This document shows, in pieces, positions 34,287 through 42,393 of a stretch of 64,000 nt of DNA. The stretch covers positions 3,348,001 to 3,412,000 of the forward strand of contig NZ_JAUSXN010000001.1 in NCBI RefSeq assembly GCF_030816015.1, read 5' to 3'. A model generated the notes under the pieces. That model searched no databases and had not been told where the DNA came from. It was given only the letters and a program-made list of their open reading frames with translations. Within the stretch, counting starts at the first letter, position 1, and each line of letters begins with the position of its first letter. A program made the translations under genes and the position numbers. The stretch comes from Pedobacter sp. W3I1 (lineage in GTDB: Bacteria; Bacteroidota; Bacteroidia; Sphingobacteriales; Sphingobacteriaceae).

Positions 34287-35393
34287 CTAATTCCCGCTTA
34301 CAAAACTTAACTTGCTCTTACTTAAATCTTTCGAAGTCGCTACGGCAATGCCGCGTTGGTCTTGCTTGTTAACAGCACAGTAAAAATGGTATACGGTGCC
34401 TTTATACTTCAAAACGAAAGATTTATGTGCATACAATTCATCATATTTTTCTGATGATTCGATTAGGTTATCGCCTGTCCAGTCGGTCCAGTTTACAAGG
34501 TCTTTCGAGGCAGCAAAGCGATTAAATGAACCCTTTCTATCCTGCCAAAAGGCACCAAAGTAAAACATTACCCAGATTTTGTTAATCTTCTGGATTACAG
34601 CATCTCCGGTAATACCAACCGGATGATGAACTACAGGATTTTTATTGAAACGCTGCCAATGAATCATGTCGTCAGAAACCGCCATACCAATTCGTTCGTA
34701 CCAACGTGTTTTTTTATTGTTCGCCAAAGAATCGCCAACTGCATTATAGTACATCACAAATGCATGACCAGTAAGCTTTTGTTTATCTTCAATTACGGTA
34801 CTTTTAAAAAGTTTGTTGCGGTTTTCCCACCAACGTACATCTACATCATCCGAAGTTAAGACAGGTTTATCTAGCCTATTCCATTCTTGAACCATTGATG
34901 GATCTTTCGTGGTGTAAGCCATGCCGATTGATAAAGGCTCCACTTCATAACCTTTTTCCTTACCTCCAAAATACGACATCCAATATTTGCCATCGAACTG
35001 ATTTATGCCATAACTCCCACCCCATTTGGTATCTAGCAATGCATTGTAACCTGCTTTTTGGTTATCATCCCAGTGGCCTGCATCGCCAAATGACATCAGT
35101 TTGCCCTGGTTTTCCCAATGCAATAAATCTTTACTTTTAGCCAACCAGGTTTCGTAACCACGACCGCTAAAAATCAGATAAGTCATATACCAATCTTTAC
35201 CCTTTTTAAAGATCGTCGGGCAATCCATTTTATGCTCTTTATCTACTGGCACCATTACCAAACCATATTTATAAGGTGTTTTAACTTCCTGATAAATCTT
35301 TTCCATGGTTTCTATTGAAACAGGATTAACAGTTTGCGCATTTAATTTTAATGCACTTACAAAAAGAAAAAGTATGAGGATTATCTTTTTCAT
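34287..35393 (-). CDS. Secreted five-bladed beta-propeller glycosidase (GH43/GH117-like)
   Basis: This is a 368-residue protein with a signal peptide (MKKIILILFLFVSALKLNA). Propeller repeats of the GH43/62/117/130 type are visible: 'KMDCPTIFKKGKDWYMTYLIF', 'SKDLLHWENQG', 'SDDMIHWQRFNKNPVV', 'SKDLVNWTDWTG'. The Asp in 'DCPTIF' and 'GITGDAVI' are candidate catalytic residues. I cannot assign it to one CAZy family. It sits between GH78 (4-base ATGA overlap with its stop) and GH2 (one base apart), so the three act as one cassette: rhamnosidase, propeller enzyme, beta-galactosidase-like enzyme. Confidence 0.7.
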   Translation of the reverse strand: MKKIILILFLFVSALKLNAQTVNPVSIETMEKIYQEVKTPYKYGLVMVPVDKEHKMDCPTIFKKGKDWYMTYLIFSGRGYETWLAKSKDLLHWENQGKLMSFGDAGHWDDNQKAGYNALLDTKWGGSYGINQFDGKYWMSYFGGKEKGYEVEPLSIGMAYTTKDPSMVQEWNRLDKPVLTSDDVDVRWWENRNKLFKSTVIEDKQKLTGHAFVMYYNAVGDSLANNKKTRWYERIGMAVSDDMIHWQRFNKNPVVHHPVGITGDAVIQKINKIWVMFYFGAFWQDRKGSFNRFAASKDLVNWTDWTGDNLIESSEKYDELYAHKSFVLKYKGTVYHFYCAVNKQDQRGIAVATSKDLSKSKLSFVSGN

Positions 35394-38152
35394 TTGTACG
35401 TTAAATTAAATTTATAATAACCTGATCCGATAGCTATCTTGGTTTTGTCATTTTCTGTTCCTGCGTTCTCAACTGTCGAATTGTTTTCTTCTGAGATGAT
35501 ATAATTCGGCAAAACAGGGAAATAAACCGTAGCTTTTGTATTTACCGGAATGTTAACTTCTAAAGTGAAATTTTTTGCCGTTTTTGCCCATTTGGTAGAA
35601 ATTTCCCCGTAAGGAGAATTGTAACTCACATCAGCTGATGTGATATCGCCAACTACTTCCGGCTCGATTTTAATGTGCTTAAAGGCAACAGAATTTTCTT
35701 CCTGACGAATACCACCTAAGCCACTGTACAGCCATTCCATTAAGTGCCCCAGCATAAAATGATTGTTAGATACCGTTGGTAAGGCCGCCCACGATTCGGT
35801 TAAAGCTGTTGCTCCTTTGGTTAACTGCATGCCATAACCAGGTACATCAGAACGGCTGTTCATGTCAAAAATCACATCCGATTTTCCAGCGTCTTCTAAA
35901 ACACGTAAAACATAACGGTAGCCAATATCGCCTGCCGTTAAACTGTTTTTACGATCTCTGATGTCTTTAACTAAGTTCTCAATTACTGCATTTTTATCTT
36001 TTTCTTTAACCAAACCCATGTATACGGCCATTGCATTTGCGGCTTGCGAACCCGTAGCGTATTGCTTGGTTTTAACATCAAAAAATTTATTATTGAAAGC
36101 ATCTCTGACTTCTGCGGCAATTTTGGCATAGGCCAGGGCATCTGCTTTTTTACCTAAAAGCGTGGCCATTTTTTCCAGGATAATTAAATCGTAGTAATAA
36201 ATTGCAGTTCCGGTAACACCCATTGGGGTTAATTGAGAAACACCTGGCGGGTTCGGGCCTAAATCGTACCAGTCGCCTAAGCCCTGCGACAAGATGTGGC
36301 CATTAGCCTTAGTGGCAAGATAATTAACGTACCGCTGCATCATCGGGTAATAATCAAGCATCGCCTGTTTATCGCCATACCATTGATATAAATACCATGG
36401 CATCAAAATCCCGCTGCTTCCCCACTCTGGCGAATCGCGGAACATATCACCACCCCATTCAAACTTTACATATTCTGGTGAAATTTCAGGAATCAAGCCG
36501 CTAGCCAATTGCGAGTTTTTCATGTCTTGCAATGCTTTTTTAAACAAAGGTGCAGCATGGTAATTATAGCGTACAGAACTCCCCATTAAATGCAATTCTT
36601 CCAGCCAGCCCAATTTTTCGCGGTGCGGACAATCGGTAAAAACACTTACCATATTGCTTTTAATCGCCCAATCAATCAAACTGAAAGTTTTATTAAACAA
36701 CTCGTTTGAAGAAGAGAATTTACCCACCTGCTGAGCTGCATTCCTGATGTGTAAGGATTTTAAACCTTCTATTATGGCTTTGCCTGATGTGTTTTCTTTA
36801 CCAATCGGAACTCCTCCTTTAACCTGGAGATACCTAAATCCGGTATAAAAGAATTTCGGTCGCCAGGTTTCTAAACCTTCGCCTTTTAATACATACATAA
36901 AATAAGACGGACCTCCAATGTTTTTTTGTGTTACCGAACCTTCGGCTTTTAACAGTTCTGCTGGTGTAATGCGAATAGTATCGCCTTTTTTCCCCCGGAC
37001 TTTTAATTCGATAATGGCAGAAGCGTTCTGGCCCATATCGTAAACCCATTCATTATTGGCTACCGAAGTAATATTTTGTGGCGAGAAATTTTCAAAAATC
37101 TTTATCGGTTCTTCTTTCTGTGCATTCAGTTTTGGTCCATCAACCCATAAAGCAGATTTCCATTTCGAATCGCTAAAACCGGCTAAATTCCAACCTTTTT
37201 GTTCAAGATTGGCATTATAATCTTCACCACCGTAAATGCTGGAAAAAGTAATGGGTGATGGTGCCGTTTTCCAACTTTGGTTACTAACAATATTTGCTGA
37301 AGTACCATCGCTGTATTCAATTAGTATTCTGCAGATCATTTTCGGATAACCATAGGCCACTTTAAGTTTTCGATAGCGTTCTTTAACCGGTGGAACATAA
37401 TAAAAACCGTTGCCGAGCATCACACCGATTGCATTTTCACCTTTTTTAAGCTGCCTGGTTAAATCGTAGGTGATATATAAGGCTTCTTTATCGTATTTGG
37501 TCCAGCCGGGCGCCAGAAAATTGTCACCAACCTTCGATCCGTTTAAACTCATTTCGAAATGCCCTAAACCAGAAATAAAAACCGTAGCTTTTTTAATTGA
37601 CTTTGTTACCGTAAAGCCCTTGCGAAACATAGGCAAGGTATTATTGCTATTGTATTTGTCTTTTTTACCGTCAGTTGGCAAGCTGTTTATATTAGAATCG
37701 GCCAGTTTTTCGTAGGCAATCCATTTTGCGCCTTTCCAATCATCCTTATTCAGCAATCCCATTTGCCAATAGGCTGCACTGCTCCAGGCAGACTGATTTC
37801 CTAAATTATCCCAAACACGGATTTTCCAATAGTAAGTTTTGGTTGATGATAACTCCATTCCTTTATAAGGTACCTGAATGGATTGGCTTGAATTCACTTT
37901 TTTAGTATCCCATACTTCCCCAATGTTTTTATCAATATTGCTCCGACTCCCCGAAACCAAAATCTGGTAGGCGCTTTGCATCACATTGTGTTTTGATGAT
38001 TGCAGTTTCCAACTTAAACCCGGCGATTGTACATCAATTCCAATTGGATTGTTCCGGTATTCACAATCTAATTGAGCAACCTTAATATCTTGCGCAAAAA
38101 GCGGAATGCTTAACAGGTAAAGCCAGGAAAAGATTACGAGTTTACTCATCAA
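35390..38152 (-). CDS. GH78 alpha-L-rhamnosidase (large type)
   Basis: This is a 920-residue secreted enzyme, signal peptide 'KLVIFSWLYLLSIPLFAQ'. Domain order is that of Bacteroidota GH78: an N-terminal Fn3-like part ('NPIGIDVQSPGLSWKL', 'YYWKIRVWD'), a beta-sandwich ('FRKGFTVTKSIKKATVFISGLGHFEMSLNG'), an (alpha/alpha)6 barrel, and a C-terminal beta-sandwich. The catalytic segment reads 'DCPHREKLGWLEELH', with the Asp and Glu that line the acid site. It releases terminal L-rhamnose. First gene of a cassette with propeller and GH2 genes and divergent from the IclR regulator, with a TATATTTG promoter element upstream. Confidence 0.9.
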   Translation of the reverse strand: MMSKLVIFSWLYLLSIPLFAQDIKVAQLDCEYRNNPIGIDVQSPGLSWKLQSSKHNVMQSAYQILVSGSRSNIDKNIGEVWDTKKVNSSQSIQVPYKGMELSSTKTYYWKIRVWDNLGNQSAWSSAAYWQMGLLNKDDWKGAKWIAYEKLADSNINSLPTDGKKDKYNSNNTLPMFRKGFTVTKSIKKATVFISGLGHFEMSLNGSKVGDNFLAPGWTKYDKEALYITYDLTRQLKKGENAIGVMLGNGFYYVPPVKERYRKLKVAYGYPKMICRILIEYSDGTSANIVSNQSWKTAPSPITFSSIYGGEDYNANLEQKGWNLAGFSDSKWKSALWVDGPKLNAQKEEPIKIFENFSPQNITSVANNEWVYDMGQNASAIIELKVRGKKGDTIRITPAELLKAEGSVTQKNIGGPSYFMYVLKGEGLETWRPKFFYTGFRYLQVKGGVPIGKENTSGKAIIEGLKSLHIRNAAQQVGKFSSSNELFNKTFSLIDWAIKSNMVSVFTDCPHREKLGWLEELHLMGSSVRYNYHAAPLFKKALQDMKNSQLASGLIPEISPEYVKFEWGGDMFRDSPEWGSSGILMPWYLYQWYGDKQAMLDYYPMMQRYVNYLATKANGHILSQGLGDWYDLGPNPPGVSQLTPMGVTGTAIYYYDLIILEKMATLLGKKADALAYAKIAAEVRDAFNNKFFDVKTKQYATGSQAANAMAVYMGLVKEKDKNAVIENLVKDIRDRKNSLTAGDIGYRYVLRVLEDAGKSDVIFDMNSRSDVPGYGMQLTKGATALTESWAALPTVSNNHFMLGHLMEWLYSGLGGIRQEENSVAFKHIKIEPEVVGDITSADVSYNSPYGEISTKWAKTAKNFTLEVNIPVNTKATVYFPVLPNYIISEENNSTVENAGTENDKTKIAIGSGYYKFNLTYK

Positions 38153-38286
38153 TTAATCTACACCATTTCGGCGTTTGCTTAGGTTTATAAATGGTTATCA
38201 GTGATATAATTCCTTCAGAAATAAATTCTCGATTCTTTAGAATTAAGCTTTATAAATTTATTAACTTTAGAATGCTATCGCTAATT

Positions 38287-38320
38287 CAAATATAAATGTT
38301 TTTTTTAAATATGAAAACAT
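38287..38320 (-). promoter_or_regulatory. Putative promoter and operator of the GH78 cassette
   Basis: On the minus strand TATATTTG (38294-38287) matches TAnnTTTG. Immediately upstream ATGTTTT (38296-38302) and AAAACAT (38314-38320) form an inverted repeat with an 11-base spacer that covers the -10 to -35 region. A regulator bound there would block the promoter. Motif-based. Confidence 0.45.
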
Positions 38321-38335
38321 ATATTAGTATTTAAA

Positions 38336-38384
38336 TTATACAAAATCTTCTCTTGTATAAATAAGAAAGCATTTTGTATGTTTG
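38336..38384 (+). promoter_or_regulatory. Putative promoter and operator of the IclR gene
   Basis: TATGTTTG (38377-38384) matches the -7 consensus. CTTG at 38352-38355 lies 21 bases upstream as a -33-like box. TTATACAA (38336-38343) and TTGTATAA (38353-38360) form an 8-bp inverted repeat overlapping this box, a fitting operator for autoregulation. The start codon is about 40 bases downstream of the -7 box. Confidence 0.5.
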
Positions 38385-38423
38385 AGATTGTAAAAAATAC
38401 GCTACAGCCAAATTTAAACCCTC

Positions 38424-39197
38424 ATGAACGAAAAAGAATCGAAATACCAGGCTCCTGCTTTGGATAAAGGACTTGATATATTGGAATATTTATCAGCACA
38501 ATCGATCCCATTGTCTCAAACTGAAATTGCGATTGGTATTGAGAAAACACCTAACGAAATTTATAGGATGTTGATGAGTTTGGAAAGTCGGGGTTATATT
38601 TTACGCGATGAGGTTTCAGGTAAATACAGGCTGTCGCTAAAGCTTTTTTACCTTTCTCATCGGCACTCTCCTATTGATGAGCTGCGTAAGGCTGCACAAT
38701 TTCCATTGGAAGAACTGGCCAATACCATCCGTCAATCGTGTCATTTAAGTATCTTGTACATGAACCAGGTAATGGTGATTATCCATGCCAAAAGTCCTGG
38801 GCCAATTGCACTTTCCATAGAAGAAGGAAATTTATTCCCCTTGCCTTTAACCGCATCGGGTAAAGTTTTATTGGCTTATATGCCCGAGACTGAGCGTATC
38901 ACAACTTTAAAAAACAATGCTATTTTTAAGAAATATGCCAAACCACAACAAGAAGATTTCTTAAGTTCTTTAGCCGATATCCAACAAACTGGCTCTTATT
39001 TTAAAAATAGTGATTCAGTTTCGGGTGTAACCGATATTTCGGTACCCATTGGTATCGAAAGTAATAATGGCATTATTGCCTGTTTAACCATTTCGATGTT
39101 AAATGCGTTAAATGTAGATCAGACCATCGCAAATGATGTTATCCTGGCTGAGGCATACAAATGTGTTAAAAAGATAGAGCAGCGGATTGGAGTTTAG
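38424..39197 (+). CDS. IclR-family transcriptional regulator
   Basis: This is a 257-residue DNA-binding protein. An N-terminal winged helix-turn-helix ('ALDKGLDILEYLS', 'LSQTEIAIGIEKTPNEIYRMLMSLESRGYILRD') is followed by the IclR effector domain ('RQSCHLSILYMNQVMVIIHAKSPGPIALSIEEGNLFPLPLTASGKVLLAYMPE' in pieces, then 'GVTDISVPIGI'). IclR proteins such as KdgR control pectin and sugar-acid catabolism. It is the only plus-strand gene in the 52-kb region and is divergent from a GH78 cassette, with inverted repeats in the shared promoter region; it is the likely local regulator. Ligand unknown. Confidence 0.88.
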   Translation: MNEKESKYQAPALDKGLDILEYLSAQSIPLSQTEIAIGIEKTPNEIYRMLMSLESRGYILRDEVSGKYRLSLKLFYLSHRHSPIDELRKAAQFPLEELANTIRQSCHLSILYMNQVMVIIHAKSPGPIALSIEEGNLFPLPLTASGKVLLAYMPETERITTLKNNAIFKKYAKPQQEDFLSSLADIQQTGSYFKNSDSVSGVTDISVPIGIESNNGIIACLTISMLNALNVDQTIANDVILAEAYKCVKKIEQRIGV

Positions 39198-39267
39198 CCC
39201 CCCACCCCCTAGAGGAGGCTTTGACTTTCTAATCGTTAATATAACTGCCAACTGCAATTGCCAACTG

Positions 39268-39529
39268 ATTTGGGCGTTCCCCAATCCCGTGAAATACGGG
39301 AAAGGGTCGGGCTTTGCAGGGCTACGCTTCGCTCCGGTACCGATGAAGACCTGTGAAACAAGCAAGCATGCCGTGATTAAATAAAAACAGATGCTTAATC
39401 GGTACTGAACCCTTACAATTCCTAACGCGAACCTACTGCATTAAAGTTTGCGCTCGTATATCCCAACGAGTGCATAAATAACTTTACGATTTTATCGTTT
39501 GTAAACGACAAGCTATTTAACGCTCGTTA
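39268..39529. repeat. 262-bp direct repeat, copy 1
   Basis: It starts ATTTGGGCGTTCCCCAATCC and ends with CAACGCTCGTTA-like sequence (AACGCTCGTTA). It matches the stretch 39638-39898 at a constant offset of 370 bases with only scattered substitutions and small indels. It contains a TCCCGT/ACGGGA hairpin. I see no gene in it; an apparent reading frame across it (39187-39384) is not credible. Confidence 0.8.
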
Positions 39530-39549
39530 GCCCAGAAATTTCTTCCACT

Positions 39550-39575
39550 CGTCATCCTGAACTTGTTTCAGGATC
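39550..39575. repeat. Dispersed repeat, GTCATCCTGAACTTG type (half)
   Basis: CGTCATCCTGAACTTGTTTC followed by AGGATC, placed between the two 262-bp repeat copies. Confidence 0.7.
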
Positions 39576-39637
39576 TATCCTTTTATTAAAGTGCTGATCC
39601 CGATGTAGAAATTGAGTGTGCGGGAAACCTCAAATTC

Positions 39638-39898
39638 ATTTGGGCGTTACCCAATCCCGTGAAATACGGGAAAGGGCCGGGGCTTTGCAGGGCTCCGCTT
39701 CGCTCCGGTACCGATGAAGACCTGTGAAACAAGCAAGCATGCCGTGATTAAATAAAAACAGATGCTTAATCGGTACTGAACCCTTACAATCCCTAACGCG
39801 AACCTACTGCATTAAAGTTTGCGCTCATTTCCCAACGAGTACATAAATAACTTTACGATTTTATCGTTTGTAAACAACAAGCTATTCAACGCTCGTTA
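39638..39898. repeat. 262-bp direct repeat, copy 2
   Basis: Second copy of the element at 39268-39529, starting ATTTGGGCGTTACCCAATCC. It differs at a few positions (for example GGGCCGGGGC for GGGTCGGGC) and near its end. It is followed by a hairpin and another dispersed repeat. The whole 39.2-40.07 kb interval is gene-free. Confidence 0.8.
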
Positions 39899-39910
39899 AA
39901 AACGAGCGTT
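39888..39910. repeat. Perfect triloop hairpin
   Basis: AACGCTCGTT (39888-39897) and AACGAGCGTT (39901-39910) pair perfectly around AAA, at the end of repeat copy 2. Copy 1 ends at the equivalent of the left arm. Confidence 0.65.
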
Positions 39911-39940
39911 AGCGTAAAGGCTGTATCATAAATATAGATT

Positions 39941-40022
39941 GTCATCCTGAGCATGTCGAAGGATTTGTTTAAAAGATAGCAACTCCAGTCTCTCAAGAGG
40001 TTTCGACAAGCTCAACGTGACA
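39941..40022. repeat. Dispersed repeat, GTCATCCTGAGCATGTCGAAGG type
   Basis: GTCATCCTGAGCATGTCGAA at the left and TTCGACAAGCTCAACGTGAC at the right form an imperfect palindrome just downstream of the short GH78 gene's stop. Confidence 0.65.
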
Positions 40023-40065
40023 AATTCGAATGGGATTACAACTTATGATACAACCCGTTAGTATC

Positions 40066-42231
40066 TTATCCCGAATACCTCACACTATAATCTTTACCTT
40101 TTTCGATTGTAACTTCATAAATTCCTTTCGAAACTTCTTTCACACCTGCATCTTTTACAACTGGTTTGGTTTTACTTTTTATCTTTAGTTTTCCTATTCC
40201 TGTTGGAGAAGAAACTTTGATTTCTTTCCTGCTGCAAAACACTGAAATATCTCCATGAGCTGTGGGCACTTTTCCTTCCATCCATGCTAAACCACCTAAA
40301 TTAGGTTCGATGGTATAGTTTTCGTAACCCGGACTTGTAGGTTGTACGCCTAAATAATATTTTCCCAATAAATAAATCGGACTTGCACCCCAGGCATGGC
40401 AAAGGCTTTTGCCAAAAGGCCTGCCATACATGGCTAAATGTTCTGCTCCTTTTTTATCAGGGTTATATTCTTCCCAAAAAGAAGTTGCGCCCAGTTTTAA
40501 CATGCCACCCCAATAATTTTTCATTTCTTTTAATACATAAGATTGCTCACCCATGGCACATAAGGCTTCCAATTCATAGAAGCGCATATAAGGCGTGGTG
40601 ATTTTGGCGATCTGATCGTTGAGTAACACATTCTTTTTAACAGCCAGTTTTTGTTCCGGTGTAAAATAATCAAAGAAAATCCCAAACATATTGGCATAAC
40701 GCGTTACATTTTCTGTTTGTTTATCGTCAACGCGACTATGCACCAATGCACTTTTATTCTGGTTCCAGTAAAGTTTGAAAATCTTGTCTTTCAGTTCTTT
40801 TGCCTGCTTATCGTATTTCGCGCTTCCTTCGGTATCATTAGCCAGTTTTGCACATAAAGCCATCGTTTCTAAACTCCGCGCGTATAAAAGCTGTTCGAAA
40901 CTCACTTCGCCATCTTTGCTCAGTTTATCTGCCCAATCAATAAAAATCCAATCGCCTGGCATCCATTCCAACAAGCCATTTTTATTCTTTCTTCCACCGA
41001 TATAGGTCATAAGCGATTGCATTCGTGGATAAATATCCTGCACAAATTTTTGGTCGCCTGTGAATTTGTAATAATCATAAATCCCTAAAAACCAATAAAA
41101 AGAATAATCCATAATGGTATTAATGTGCGCGGTTACAGGGTCTTTGCCACGCTGAGCCAGTAAAGTCCGTTTTACAGTTGGTGCATCAAAAAACGAATAA
41201 TAGTTCATTAAATAACTTTGATAGGCATCGCCACTCCACACCCATCGATCGCGTTTTATCCCGTCAATAAAAAACTCGCGGGTATTGAGATGGAAAGTAT
41301 ATTTAGCTACATCGTAGATCTTGTTGAGTTCGGTATCTGATGATTTAAAACTGCCATGTTCAATAACGGGCGCATACTCATATAACATCGAAACAGAATC
41401 GGCAGATACATTTCCATCAGCTTGATAGTTCACATATCTGAAAGCCTTTGAAAGTGGCATAATGGAATCTTTTTTCTGTGCCAGGTCTATATCAAGGTAA
41501 TCCAGGGTTTCGCATTTATCAGTAGATAAGGCTTCTTCTTTCGATTCTCCATAATAAATGCTCAGTCTTCCTTTACCTTTTAAACCATGCACTTTTATAA
41601 ACCCGAAAGTTTCTTTTCCAAAATCAGATAGTGCGCCCCTATTTACTTTTTCAGTTTTAAATGCCGATTGTGCTACCACTGGCAATTTAAATTGTGAAGG
41701 CAATTTAGTCGGATCGGTTAAGTTCCAGGATCCTGCCGAAACAAAGGTAGTTCCTGATTTATCGGAGGTTTTTCCGCTGGCGTCAATCCATTCTTTGTCT
41801 TCAAAAGTTGTGAGCCAGCTTTCGTCTGATACCACAGTTTTACCTTGAACGAAGATCGCCGGAACATGAGCCTGATTATAAACTTTTAAACTCAGTTTAT
41901 GCTTTCCGGCAGGAATCTGGATACTTTTTGGAAAACCAGCAATGGCCTGACCATCAATTTTCACATTATAAGTTCCTTCTACAAAAAGTTTAACTTCTTC
42001 TGCTTGTGTAAGATTAAATTCTTTGTGAAAATCGACCAGCACATAATGACTGTCCATTTTCCAGAAAACAGGGAAAAACGAACCTCTTTCTGTTCTGCGG
42101 TTCTGCATTACATTACTCATGTAGATATCGAAATCGCCCGGATACCAGATCCAAGAGGCTTTTTGGGCAAAAGCTGGTGCTACCAAACAGGTAAAAATTA
42201 CCAGTAGAATTATTTTTTTTAAGTTTTTCAT
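40066..42231 (-). CDS. GH78-like alpha-L-rhamnosidase (short type)
   Basis: This is a 721-residue secreted protein (signal peptide 'IILLVIFTCLVAPAFAQ'). It lacks the long N-terminal Fn3-like domain of the other two GH78 proteins and begins with a beta-sandwich ('ASWIWYPGDFDIYMSN', 'VDFHKEF'). The (alpha/alpha)6 barrel follows, with 'FFIDGIKRDRWVWSGDAYQSYLMNYY', the counterpart of the GH78 acid-site segment; here the Asp-x4-Asp spacing replaces Asp-x4-Glu. 'HAWGASPIYLLGKYYLGVQP' marks the end of the barrel. Likely releases L-rhamnose from an oligosaccharide. It is the last gene of the minus-strand run upstream of the IclR gene; noncoding repeats follow. Confidence 0.82.
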   Translation of the reverse strand: MKNLKKIILLVIFTCLVAPAFAQKASWIWYPGDFDIYMSNVMQNRRTERGSFFPVFWKMDSHYVLVDFHKEFNLTQAEEVKLFVEGTYNVKIDGQAIAGFPKSIQIPAGKHKLSLKVYNQAHVPAIFVQGKTVVSDESWLTTFEDKEWIDASGKTSDKSGTTFVSAGSWNLTDPTKLPSQFKLPVVAQSAFKTEKVNRGALSDFGKETFGFIKVHGLKGKGRLSIYYGESKEEALSTDKCETLDYLDIDLAQKKDSIMPLSKAFRYVNYQADGNVSADSVSMLYEYAPVIEHGSFKSSDTELNKIYDVAKYTFHLNTREFFIDGIKRDRWVWSGDAYQSYLMNYYSFFDAPTVKRTLLAQRGKDPVTAHINTIMDYSFYWFLGIYDYYKFTGDQKFVQDIYPRMQSLMTYIGGRKNKNGLLEWMPGDWIFIDWADKLSKDGEVSFEQLLYARSLETMALCAKLANDTEGSAKYDKQAKELKDKIFKLYWNQNKSALVHSRVDDKQTENVTRYANMFGIFFDYFTPEQKLAVKKNVLLNDQIAKITTPYMRFYELEALCAMGEQSYVLKEMKNYWGGMLKLGATSFWEEYNPDKKGAEHLAMYGRPFGKSLCHAWGASPIYLLGKYYLGVQPTSPGYENYTIEPNLGGLAWMEGKVPTAHGDISVFCSRKEIKVSSPTGIGKLKIKSKTKPVVKDAGVKEVSKGIYEVTIEKGKDYSVRYSG

Positions 42232-42296
42232 ATTATTGAAATTTTAACCACAGATTCATCTGTGGTTTATTTGTTGCTTTCATTTTTTAGTTCTGG

Positions 42297-42381
42297 CGTC
42301 ATTCTCGCGCAAGCGGGAATCTTAATGCAACCAATAAGCCTTTCTAAGGCTTTACGATTCCCAATCAAGTTGGTAATAACG
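42297..42381. repeat. Dispersed repeat, GTCATTCTCGCGCAAGCGGG type
   Basis: CGTCATTCTCGCGCAAGCGG to GATTCCCAATCAAGTTGG, between the symporter and the short GH78 gene. Same family at 59698, 62810 and 62987. Confidence 0.7.
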
Positions 42382-42393
42382 ATCGTTTCAATT

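Noticed and set aside
39187..39384. Open frame of about 65 codons across the first 262-bp repeat copy
   Set aside because: It lies entirely in repeat DNA, overlaps the end of the IclR gene and has no family resemblance.
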